In this document: piece after piece, positions 22,290 to 34,700 of the stretch | Position numbering within the stretch: position 1 is the first letter of the stretch | How the letters are laid out: each line of letters begins with the position of its first letter | Assembly: GCF_028640845.1 (NCBI RefSeq) | Contig: NC_080540.1 | Span: forward strand, 167,963,752 to 168,027,751 | DNA: 64,000 bases | Direction: 5' to 3' | Origin: Ahaetulla prasina | Lineage: Eukaryota; Chordata; Lepidosauria; Squamata; Colubridae | Notes under the pieces: generated by a model | What the model was told of the DNA's origin: nothing | Database searches by the model: none | Seen by the model: only the letters and a program-made list of their open reading frames with translations | Position numbers and translations under genes: made by a program

Positions 22290-22603
22290 TTGTGCAGTCT
22301 TCGTCAAAGCTTTTATTCCTGGGTGTTTTCTGTGGTAGTGAGAAATGTTAAAACGTCACACTTGATCTATTGGGATCAAGTGGGCCCTTTCCCCATTATA
22401 CCTGGCCAGTGGGTTGTGGAAATAATACAGTGGATTAAAATGGAGATGGTAGAAGACTACTTTGAGTAACGCTGTAGAGCTAGCCGTCCTGTTCCTATGT
22501 TGCAGAGATGCCACAAAACATCACAGGCATCCAGACGGGCAGTTAAGGTGGGGAGGAAGGAAGAATGCCATCTGAGAGGCCTGGAATAATTCCCAAGCTG
22601 CCT
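22290..22603 (-). other. TNS2: TNS2 3' UTR (minimal estimate)
   Basis: Non-repetitive sequence after the TNS2 stop. The nearest minus-strand AATAAA is at 22317-22312, giving a UTR near 300 bp. A longer UTR cannot be excluded, since repeat-poor sequence continues to about 19680. Confidence 0.5.
22312..22317 (-). terminator. Candidate polyadenylation signal of TNS2
   Basis: AATAAA on the minus strand about 290 bp after the TNS2 stop, followed by a GTGTGC-containing segment. Confidence 0.45.
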
Positions 22604-22745
22604 TCATCTCCGGTGCGTGCCCAGCATAACTTTGGTGATGAAATTGACAATGGCCGATGCTGGCTGCTCAGGATCTAACTCAGCAAAAAGATGGCAGACA
22701 TTCTCACATGGGTTGCCTTGTTTCTTGGCCACAAAGCCGAAGATC
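22604..22745 (-). CDS. TNS2: TNS2 terminal coding exon
   Basis: Acceptor cttttgtag, then [38 protein letters not shown] and the end VMLGTHRR followed by TGA at 22606-22604. It closes the PTB domain. Confidence 0.97.
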
Positions 22746-25700
22746 CTACAAAAGACAGATGGTACATGTCAATAGTGGTTATGGTTTCTGCTCTCCTTCT
22801 GTTTCTCCTCTTCTGCTCGTCTTATGCTGATCAAGGATCAGGCCATAATAGGAACAGCAGACTTATATACCGCTTCATAATGCTTTACAGCCCTCTAAGT
22901 GGTTTACAGAGTCAGCGTATTGGCCCTAACAATCTGGGTCCTCATTTTACCAACCTCGGAAGGATGGAAGGCTGAGTCAACCTTAAGCAGGTCAGGATCA
23001 AACTGCCAAACTGGTGGCAGCTGGCAGTCAGCAGAATTAGCCTGCAGTACTGCATTCTAATTCTGTTTCTCCGTGGTTTACAGCAGGGGAGGAGGGAAGG
23101 TATCGGACTGGCATCAGTAGCATTATAATAGTAATACCAGCTCTGGTGTTACCATTCTGATTATCACAGTTTCAAAGGGGATGGACTTTATAGCACAATA
23201 TTGTACACAGCTTTCAACATTTTGACAAAAACAGTGAATTCCAGTGGATTTTGCTGCTTATAGAAGTGTTTCTCTGTTCCCATGGGATTGTCTTAGTTCT
23301 ATTCACCCGATGTAATAAGCCATAGTTTTAACTCGAGAGGAAGATGGGAAACATGAAACACCACAAAGAAGGAACATTTTATCATGTGGTGGTTATGGGG
23401 GAAAAAACAACCTCAAAAATATTGGAAAGGATCAAAATATTGGAAAGGATCAAAATATTCAGAAAAATCCTAAAGTTAAAACTTGACAAATGTATTTGTT
23501 AAGTGTAATACCAGGAAATATGGGAGAGATCGCAATTTATGAACAGCTGCAAGAACAAATTAGGCACACTGGGGAAAAAAGAAAAAAAATAGATACTTGG
23601 AAAATGGTTTCTAGGAAAAAGTTGACATCAATCAAAGCAATAGACAGGATTTAAATAGATACTAACAATAATCATCAGTATTTGTGTGAAGTATAAACAT
23701 CTGCATTTTGGTCAACAGTCGAGAAAGCAAACTGAATGTTGTCACCGTACAAAAATAGAACCTAAATGTTGGTAATACCATAGAAGGGTCTCACAAATGG
23801 GGATCTTTCAAACTAAAATCTGATCCAAGCGAAGTCTTCCACGTCTAAAAGGTCAATCTATTAAACTGTGTATCAACATGCTTAATGTTAAATTAATGCT
23901 TCGCTTGATCTTGTTATCATATGTTTTCATGACTTGTGGTCTTTCCATTACTTACTTGGATGTAGTGCCATCCGTGTTGGCCCACCTAGAATTAAACATA
24001 GAGTCAGGTTAAGAAAATACTCTTCTCCAATCAGTTCCCTTTAAAGCAGACTCACAAAACACGTCCTAGAAGCAGTGCTGCTTCTCTGAAAGATAGTGTA
24101 CTTTGCATAAAAAGGAAGAAAATTGATACTCCTGTAATTAGAGCAACAGAAGTTAATCAGAAATGGGGATTTGTAGTGGGGATCCCAACATCCTTCAATT
24201 TCAGCCAATATTAGCTGAAAAGCTATGTGCTCTCCATTCCTGGTTTAAGTATCTCTCTTGAGTTAAATATTTTTCCTGGCTCAAATATCTCCACCTACTG
24301 ATATTTCAAGGAATTGAGAATTTAATAGCTTCATATATACTTGTGAAGTACGGTATATATTTCATAATATTTAAAATACTTTAAAAATTTGACATGCAAG
24401 TTGTGCTTACAAAATTCTTCTTGCCATCAAGGTATAATATTACTCCAGAATTTGTAAATGTCACTGAAGCAGAGCAACTAAGTATTGTGTTTTTGGAACA
24501 GTCATCACAGCAAAGATAGGAAACAGGAGAAAAAAATCAAAGCAAGGTTCTTTTTACCAAATAATGCACAAATAATGCTCCCAGCCGAGCTGCCTGATCG
24601 TGAGAGCCTTTTTTTTAACTTTTAAAAGCATTTTTTTTTACAACCTATTTGGACGAATAGATTGTAAAAAAAATGCTTTCAAAAGTTAAAAAAAAGATCG
24701 TGCGCCACAGCTGATCACCCCCCCGTGTGCTGTTCTACTTACTTTTGGTGTGCACTGTGCGCACGCATCTTGCATTTGGTGCGTGGTGCGCATAGCGCAT
24801 GCACACGTGTAGCACACATGGGCAGCCAGCGAACCAGTAGTAAACAGTTCAAATTTCACCACTGATCCTTACGCTATTAAATACTGCATGCCTTTCTTAC
24901 AATGTGCACCTTATAATGATGGTCATAGTGCAAATAAGACAAGTTGGTTGTAGAAATGAAAACGATCAGACCAACTCATCGAACTTCTCCAAATGTCTCC
25001 AAAATGGAAACATGGACCCTATTCTGTAGCTGCTTATTAAAAACCCGTGGTTTGCAAACATTATCTTCTAAAGGCCAGGAGTAATTCACACAGGCAACTT
25101 CACAGTTACAGCTGAAGAAGCTACCACACACATCTTGGCCGCATAAACCAAGCACTGTTCACCATCACAGCATACATTGAATAGAAATATAGGATAGACA
25201 ATATCAGGCCATTGCTCCAACAAATTCGTTATTGCCTGCTGTGACCGCTAGCAATTCTGCAAGGCATCTTCCTTGGGTTGCAGAAGATTAAGCCTGGCAT
25301 CCAGGCTGACATGGAATTTCTATGCACAAAAGCAGGATACAAGCTACACAAGAACCAAGATTGTCGCTTACCTGCGGTCCTGAGGATCAGTGCTGCAGAA
25401 GGTAATGCTGTTGACTGGATAATGACGCCGGAAAAACAGCCTGTAAGAAGAAAGAAAGTTTCCTGAATACAAGGGAAGACCTACCCACAGCTTCATCCAT
25501 AGGCTTATAGAAGCCAACAATGGGAAGAGGGAGAAGAAAGGGACAATTAAGGGGACTTTGGTGCTCTCTGAGCTTGGTTGTTTTCCTGAAGACGTTTCAT
25601 TACCTTAACTAGGTAACATCATCAGTGCACTAGCATTGATGTTACCTAGAGTTAGGATAATGAGACATCTGCAAGGAAACAAGCAAGCTCAGAGAGCACC

Positions 25701-28700
25701 AAGGACTCCTCATTTCAACTCATGAGCTACAAATATTCTCCTTTATTGAGGCAATTAAGGAACAAGGCATGTGAGCAGGGAATATTTCACAAGAAGAGTC
25801 CTCCTCTGCTCACAATAAAATACCTTATGCCACCAGATTCCAAATGTTGGGCTTAGACAACTTAGAACTACGCCGCCTTCGGTATGACCTAAGCATAGTA
25901 TATAAAATTAACTACCACAATGTCCTACCTGTCAATGACTACTTCAGCTTCAACCACAACAACACATGAGCAAATAATAGACACAAACTCAAGGTAAACT
26001 GCTCCAAACTTGACTCAGAAAATACGACTTCAGCAACAGAGTGGTCAATGCCTGGAATGCACTACCTGACACTGTGGTTTCTTCCTCAAACCCCCAAAAC
26101 TTTAAGCTTAACCTGTCTACTGTTGACCTCACCCAGTGGTGGGATTCAAGTAATTTAACAACCGGTTCTCTGCACTGATGATTTCTTCCAACAACCAGTT
26201 TGCCAAACTGCTTAGAAAGTTAACAACCAGTTCTCCCGAAGTGGTGCAAACTCCCACCACTGACCTCACCCCATTCCTAAGAGTTCTGTAAGGGGCATGC
26301 ATAAGTGCACCTGTGTGCCTACCGTCCCTGTCCTAATATTCCTTTTTTACTTACTCTTTTCATGTATCCCTTCATGTATTGACAAATAAATAAATAAAAT
26401 AAAAATAAATGTATGTGAGAAGCACAGAGATGACCTCGTATACCGAATGCAGTGCTTGTTAGCAAAACATGGGCTCAACCCAAGAAAAGAAAGTGAGAGA
26501 AAGAACCATAAAATGATCCACTTTAATTAATTATTTCTCGTATAGGAGGAAGGGAATGGGAAATGTCGGGCTTTCAAGATTCCCTATCAAGAAAGGAGAG
26601 TTCTAGTATTCCTTGTCTCTGTTTCCTCTCCTGGCCTAACTTGAAGGGCTCATAATGAAAGACGAAAGAGCCTGCAGCTGCATAAAGGAAGGGTCCCATG
26701 GTGCTTGGGAGCAGAGGCAGGCAGACTTACTTCCTCTGGTTGTCTGTGAGTGTGATGCCTTGGGCCGACACCTTGAAATGAACGGTACTGGCTGAAGCAC
26801 GGGGAGTCGAAGCCAGGATACTGGTGGTCGCCTTCGCCACAGCCTGTGGCCCTGTCAGGGACTCTGTTTCCACAGAGCTCAGGTAAAGCACGCTGCAGGC
26901 TGCAATTTGGGAACGGAGTGAGGAAAAGAACACCAGTTCAACAGAAGCAAGAATGTCTTCCAAAACCGGCACGTGATTTACATTCAGATACTTGAAAACC
27001 AGAATCCAGAACGATTACTGATCCACCCCACACACACACAAGGGATCTCCAGTTTGTCCAAGCACACGTGCCAGAGGTGGCATGCAGACCCTCTCTGTGG
27101 ACATGCGGGCTGTCCAGTGGTGGGATTCAAAGTAATTTAACAACTGGTTCTCTGCCTTAATGATTTCTTCCAACAACCAGCTCACCAAACTGCTCAGAAA
27201 GTTAACAACTGGTTCTCCCAAAGTGGTGCGAACTGGCTGAATCCCACCACTGGGGCTGTCGCCAGCTGCTCTTCTGGTTTCCGGCGCTTACATGCACACC
27301 AGCCAGCTGATCTTCACGGGTGCCGGAGTGCCGGAAAATGACTGGAAAACGGCCCTGAAAATGCCTAAAAAACAGGCATGTGCACTGGCCAGCTTGTCTT
27401 CGGGTTTCTGGCACTCCAGCATGCGCACGCACGGACATGCATGCACATGTATGTGCATTCCGGTTTGGGCACTTGGTACCGAAAATGTTCGCCATCACTG
27501 TCCTATGCACTTCATTACTGGAAGTCCTCAACGTACAACAGTTCTCTTAGTGACCGTTTGAAGGGCCTCTGGTGGCTCAACAGACTAATGCAGTCTGTTA
27601 TTAACACAGCTGCCTGCAATTACTGCAGGTTCAAGCCCCACCAGGCCCAAGGTTGACTCAGCCTTCCATCCTTTATAAGGTAGGTAAAACGAGGACCCAG
27701 ATTGTTGGGGGCAATAAAAGTTGACTTTGTATATAATATACAAATGGATGAAGACTATTGCTAGCATAGTGTAAGCTGCCCTGAGTCTTCGGAGAAGGGC
27801 GGGATATAAATGCAAAAAAAAAAAGTTACAGCGACCCTGGAAAAAGCAACTTATGACCATTTTTCTCACTTACGACCATTGCAGTATCCTCATGGCCACA
27901 TGATTTTACATTCAGATGCTTGACAACCGGTTCATATTTATGACGTGCAGTGTCCCGGTGTCATGGGATTATATTTTAAGACCTTCTGAGAAGCCAAGTC
28001 AATGGGGAAGCCAGATTCACTTAACAACCGTGTTACTAATTTAACAGCTGCAGTGATTCACTTCACCAACGTGGCAAGAAAACTCCTAAAACGGGGCATA
28101 ACTCACTTAGCAAATTTCTCACTTAGCAACATAAATTCTGGGCTCGATTGTGGTCCTAAGTCAAGGACTACCTGTATATCCCCATGAGGTTTTTGAGTCT
28201 GACTAGTCACAGAATTATATGGATGAGACAGAAGGGCTCATCTTTCATTCGTAGCCCTATCTTCCCATCTTCCATGTGAGGAAAGCTCAGTCAGGAAGTA
28301 GCAGGGGTTCAAATCTGAGTAAGGGTACGGCTAGCTGATGAGAGCTAAATAGCTTGAAATAGATCTATACTAGTCTCCCTTTATTTCTCTGTTGGTAAAA
28401 CGTCAATTTAACACAAAAATACTTTGTCGCAAAAGCGCCTGCCTGTGAAGGCTCCTGGACTGAGGCTGAGAGGCGAAAGCGGAAGCATTATGCTCCATCC
28501 CATAATTGGGTAGAACAGGTTGCCCTGATAAAAAACACTCAATCGGGAAAGGGCATAATCAATGGGCACTTTTTCTTTTTTATTGGAAGCATCCTGTGGG
28601 TTCTTAGGGGGTCCCTTATTTAATTTCTGAAGCTTAACTCTGAATCAGATGTTCATTTTTTTGGAGGGAGAGTCATCTAGGGAGGGGTGTGCCTAAAGGG

Positions 28701-31700
28701 AAAATGAGCACGCCTTCTCCCTCAGCCATTTCTTTCCACTAAACTGCATCCTACTCTGAGTTTATAGCTCTTACACAGAGCGCTAAGGGCTCCCCAATGC
28801 CCCCCATTGGCAATTGTGCTATTAGAGCCATAAGGCTTGCCATCTATCGATACTAAAGCGGCTCTGGCGGCTCTTCCCATTTCTCAGCTGGGATTACCCT
28901 GGTAGAGTTGAAGCAGATTCCCCGCCACCAGGAGACTAAATTTCGTTTAGTGCTGAGCGTTGCTCTTTGCCTGTCCCCTTGCAATTACTACAAGCAGGAT
29001 AATAGGAAAATACATTTGCTCGATCCACTTACATTACAGAATGGGGCTTTTCTTGAATTTGGCATAGCCTTAATTAAGAACTTAAAATCCCAGAATTATG
29101 TTAGAAATCACATGAGGTAAATGAACACTACTGTCTGCCTACAACTTTTTCCCTAATTTGGTCTGAATAAATTGATTCCTGTTACGCTGTTCATATTTTT
29201 AACCCTGCTGTCTGTCTTGAGTGTTCACAAAGCTACTCACCCTTTGCTCCTCCCACTCCCCCCCCCTCAGCGCTTACCTGCTCCCTGCTTCAGCAGGTCA
29301 GCAGCAGTGCTCATATTGGTGGGAATGGCCAGCTCTGGTCTTTCCTCAGTGAGATCTGAAAAGCAGGAGTCAGATAATGTGGAGAAGTAATATGTAGCCT
29401 CTTGTTTTTCAGACTCGGCAACTGTAAGATATGTGGATTCCAACTCCTAGCATGCTGCCTGGGGGATTCTGGGAGTTGGAAGTCCACGTGTCTTAAAAGT
29501 TGCCACGTTTGAAAAACACTGATCTACCCAGTACTTTCCCATCTGTTGAGATCACCATTTGCCAGGCTAGGAATTGGACATGTTGCTGGGCAAAAGGCAG
29601 ACTTGTTTGACTTCTTCTGGACGAGGTTTCCATGATAAAGGTTGCTCTGCTCAGAAGTAAGCAACCCGGAACTCCTCAGATTTTCTTAAAATGGCAAGCC
29701 CGTTTTCATTCACCGTGTAGGCTGGGACTAGCAACATTTGTCCTACAGCAGCATCCAGAGTGTTGCCCACATCAGCCTGTCGGCGTAGCCTCTAAGTCAC
29801 TGAACAACATTACTATGGAGAGCAAGAAGTGAAAAAGCTATACTAGCTGGACAGTTGACCCTTGTGTCATGCCTCACTCATTCTCATTACAACAGAGAGT
29901 CCCCAATATTTTGGGGAGATAGGGACACATTAGGAATTACATGCAGTGAGTTATCCTGCCAGATAACTGTGGAGAAGATTGGCTTCGTACAAAATGGGTC
30001 ATTATGGGGTTATAACCAATTTATGAAACATCAATTTCCTTGGAAGTTATTTGCCGTTTCACCCCAGGCATCCACACAGGACTCCTTACAACCCCTGTTT
30101 ACATTTGTCCTTTTTCTATGTAAATAGGAACACTCGTAAACATTGCACAAGGCTGCAGCCATCCATCATTTTATTTTCTAAGAATATTTGTGGGGCCTAT
30201 TAATTGCTCAGAGGCATTCTTGGAAATAAATATGTTGGCAGCTGGCATTTTCCTTTGCAACAGACTGGATCCCCATTTTTAAAATTAAAAGTCCCTTTGG
30301 TATAATGTACAGTACAAGGGAGATGGAGCGAAGAACCTGGAAGCATCAAAAAGGGAGGCTGCAGGCACATGTCCCAGCACTGGGCTGCAGATGTCCCAGT
30401 GCAATCTTGGGGACCACTGTGTTGGACCTTGAAGGGGGAGGCTGATCTCCGACACAGGCAATTTCCTCGTTTAGCATTTATCTCCACTAATTTCATCCAC
30501 CTCCATCTTTTTCCAGTCTCTGGGTTCTGAGCGACTTCCCACTCGCCTACCTTTGCTTGGGATGCGGAGTTGGCAAGGCAACGAGAGAGGGGTGATGGAG
30601 TGCTGGGAGACCAATGCTGGCAGGCTGCCTGTAAAATGAACAACACCACCAAAATTGTGTCAAGTCAAGGGTTTGTCTCCCATTCTGTCTTCCTAACCAT
30701 CCATTCCTCAACACAGCACCCTTTAACCCTGACTGGTGATAAACTGTCTGAGCCGTGGTGGCGCAGTGGCTAGAGTGCAGTACTGCAGGCTACTCCTGCT
30801 GACTGCCAGCTGACTGCAATTTGGCAGATCGAATCTCACCAGGCTCAAGGTTGATTTAGCCTTCCATCCTTCCGAGGTGGGTAAAATGAGGACCCAGATT
30901 GTTGGGGGCAATATGCTGACTCTGTAAACTGCTTACAGAGGGCTATCAAGCACTGTGAAGCGGTATATAAGTCTAAGTGCTATTGCTATTGCTAAGGATT
31001 CTAATTTATTAACGAGTTTCCCCAAAGTGTCACTTGTTTGCTCAGAAGGTGCTCCCATAGTGGGAGCTATGCTATTTTAATCATGAGCTATCCTTGATTA
31101 TAATTGATGCCACTGGTGGGTGGCATTAAACCAAGAATGGGTGAAATAATCAATCATTTCTCTGACATCCCCTATTTCCCTCCCTTTCCAAGCCAGGAAA
31201 TTGCCAGGGTAAACACAGACACAGATTGCTCATATTGTAAATCTGAACTGACCATTTTTCAGAATAGGCTGAGGGCTGGAAACTGAGTCTAATCCCGCAC
31301 AACCCTCATGCTAGAATATTTTCCATTTAAGGTCCAGGTCCAGTCCCAGTGTTACTTACCAAAATGGGGCTCATTGTTACAACCCTTGATTTTCACCCCT
31401 TTGGGTCCTGTCTCAATCAAGAAGTGGCGCACCAGTTGCTCAGCAGGGTCTCCTAAGATAGCAAAAGGCATCGGTTAGTGATGGTTGTTCTCTTTCTCCA
31501 GACCTTTTCTATGTACCCTGCTCCCAGAGAAGAGGCTAAAATGGAGTTCCTCCTGATGCTGGCAGGGCACTTTATGCAGAGAATCAGAATAAGAATAGAG
31601 CTGGAAGGGACCTTGGAGGTCTTCTAGCCCAACCCCTTGCTCAAGCAGGAGACCCTACACCATTTCAGATAGGTGGCTGTCCAGTCTTAAAAGCCTCCAG

Positions 31701-34700
31701 TGATGAAGCCCCTACAACTTCTGAAGGTGAGCTGTTCCACCAGTTAATTGCTCTCACTGTTCGGAAGTGTCTCCTTAATTCCAGGTTGCTTTCATCCTGG
31801 TTGCAGAGGATAAATGGATAAGGAAAAGCACATCATTTGGGACCAAGATAGAATGTGTTTTTAGCGTTGTCAAATGCACTTCTCAAAACCACTTCTCAAA
31901 TCTCCCACCTCAGTAGGTCCAGCTGACAATAAACTACTACCAAGAGGGTTAATAAATTTGTGAAGGGTGGTAATCACATTGTTCCTAGTCATTGGAAAGT
32001 AGTAATACTGTTCTAAGTCTTAGTTTGGCTTCTGAAGTTTCGGAACCTCAATTCCAGGCAACACCTGCTAGGCAAGCCTACAGTGAGCCATATCAGAAGG
32101 TGTAAGTCAGCGGCGAAATCCTCTGAAGTCTGCTACCGGTTCTGTAAGTCTGCTACTGAAAGAGTGCTTTGTGTGCCTGAGGCACGCCCGCGCAGTGCTA
32201 AAAAAGGAACATTTTGAAGCCTTCCGAGTCTGCAAAGGTAAGTAGAACAGTGTGGGTGGGGGGGCAGAATCCGCTGTGCCACGCGATTTAGATTAGCTAT
32301 AAAACAGGAAATCTGACTATTCTAGCTAATATAAATCTCACATCACAACTGATTGTTGCCCAGCTGATCATCAGAAATACTGGTTTGCCTAAACCGGTAG
32401 CATTTTTTTACTACCGTTCAGGAAAACCGGTCCAAACCGGTAGCATTTCACCCCTCGTATAAATTGCCTAGATATCTGGATGGCTACAGACGGCTTAGCT
32501 CTAAGCAATTGAGGTATTCCATTTTTGGAGATGGGGAGGAATGCTGAAGAGTTTTTCCCCTACCCTTACCTTTGGTGGAATGGTTGATGCTGTTGGGTGG
32601 AGGTGTTATCACTTTCAAAGCCAAACCATAGGCCCCTTGGAAGGAATTACTGTCCCGAATGAGGAAAGTGCCAGGTTCCTTGTCCTTCAGGAGAGCAATG
32701 GCTGCTCACAAAGAAGGAAAGAAACAGAAAAATAAAAAATATATCAGTGATTAGTATATAGAAAAAGGCAGCTCTACTGGAGCTGGATGAAAAAAACTAT
32801 ATTAAATGTAGCAGTCCTTCGGTTAAGGCAGAGGTTCCCAATCTTTTTCGGTTTGCGGCTCCCATAACACTTCGGATTTTTTCCGCGGCTCCCTTAATAG
32901 GTACATCCGATTTTTTTTTTAATTTTTGTCTTTTTTTCTGAATTTTTTTCTGAAAGCTGAAATCTTTTCTGTTAACTTTAAAATGTGCATATTGCCTCCT
33001 TGTAAAGAGAGATTCAACACATTCAACTTTTCAAAGATATCACATAGGTTTGTGAGTTTAATCAAAAAGTCTGTTTCTACAAAGTGTTTGGCATACTCAT
33101 GTTTTGCTGATGGACGCGCCGTCTCCTTTGATGGGAGCGGCCTCTGTGGAACTTTCCCAGGCGTGGGGGTCCCTGCTTCGGTCTCGGAGTTTGGCCTCTC
33201 GCGATCCCCTTGTTCCCTCGGGTCTCCGCCTTGTGGAGGAGGTGGCTGTTCTCGCCTCCAGCCTGGCTCACCTGGGAGGAACTAACGGGTGGTTTTGCTA
33301 TTTTCGCGCAGCCCTCTTTCCCGATGCCGTCGGCGTGGCCGCGGCCGTGTTGGGCAGCGTGTCGGGTGGTCTGGGAGGCCAGTGGCGTCGCGGGCAGACT
33401 GGAGGAGGTGTGCCGCTGCTCGCCAGGCGGCGGGTCTGGGCGGGCGCTGTGGTTCAGGCGGGCGGGCGGGGCCGGAGCTCGCGCTTCTCCTTTGGTCCGT
33501 CGTCGGCGTCTGCCGTCTTCCTGCCTGCTGTGGCCTGCCCCGCGGGGGGTGTGGGTGCGGCTGCGCGGGGGTCCCTTGGCTTTTGGAGTTGTCCCGAGGT
33601 GCGGGGTGCGGGTCCCGGGCGCTGCGGCCGGGTCCGGCTTTGTGGGGCTGGGATCTCGCGGCACCGCTGCGGTGGAGCGGACGCTGCTTCTTCGCTGCTC
33701 CCTTGTGGCGGTGGCGCTGCTCCTGGGGAGCCGCGGCTCACAGTTTGGGAATCACTGGGTTAAGGGCTATATCTGACCTTGGGGATGCCAGGAGCCATTC
33801 AACAAAAATCTGGCAAGGCCAGAGTGAAAACTAAACCAATTAGAATTGAGTCACTGCAGTTAATATGATTCCTCCTTGAATTTTCAAAGCACAATTGATT
33901 TGTTTTGTGACCAGAGAGAATGAATCAAACATACAAGGGTGATAAGAAGTAATGGGGAGGGGGATGGGTTGGCATGAAAGAAAATGAAGGGAGTAAAAGA
34001 TGCTAAAGTGAAAGGAAAATGGTGGCAGAAAGAGAAACAAGAAGTCTTTTTTTTTTAAAGAAATATTAGATGATAGATTAATCTCCCAACAAAATGAATG
34101 GAAAGCATGGAAGCTGCTTATGATGTTATATTATGAAGTGCCAGAGGAGAATATGGAGTTACGCTAAGGAGACCTATGAAAAAGGAGGCTTGGCAAGATG
34201 ATGTTAAAAAGGCAGTGGAAAAATGCCTGCAAGGGAATGATGGCTGCAGAAAATGAGAAAAAGAGAAAGATGGCGAAATTGGAAACAGCCCAGATGTGGC
34301 CTGAGATGGCCAGCAGTCTTCTCTTGCTTAGCAGACGGCCTGATAAAAGCGAAAACTTTCATGCTGTTACAAGGCAAAAGCCTGACAGCCTTAGCAGTTT
34401 TTATTGGGAGGCATATGGAAGAAAAACAGGTAAACTGCATATGTAACCTGGCCTTTTCTTTGCAGTTCAGATTGTTACACACAAGCCATGTCCAGGAATA
34501 CACGGAATATCCCTTTGCAAGGTTTAAGTTTAATGTGGATGGTGAGGGTTGGACTGACAGAAAGAAAAAAGAGAAGACTTTGTGTGCAGAACAGATGGAG
34601 GCATGAAGATGATGGAATATGTATGCATGGTTTACATCCATCATCTGTACCCAATGCAGGTGGTCCTCGACTTACGGCTACGATTGACTATATGTTGTGA

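Noticed and set aside
33077..33834. Long overlapping open frames on both strands in GC-rich DNA (up to 219 codons)
   Set aside because: They exist in several frames at once, as expected from high GC, show low-complexity Ala/Gly/Arg/Pro composition and lie inside a hAT element.
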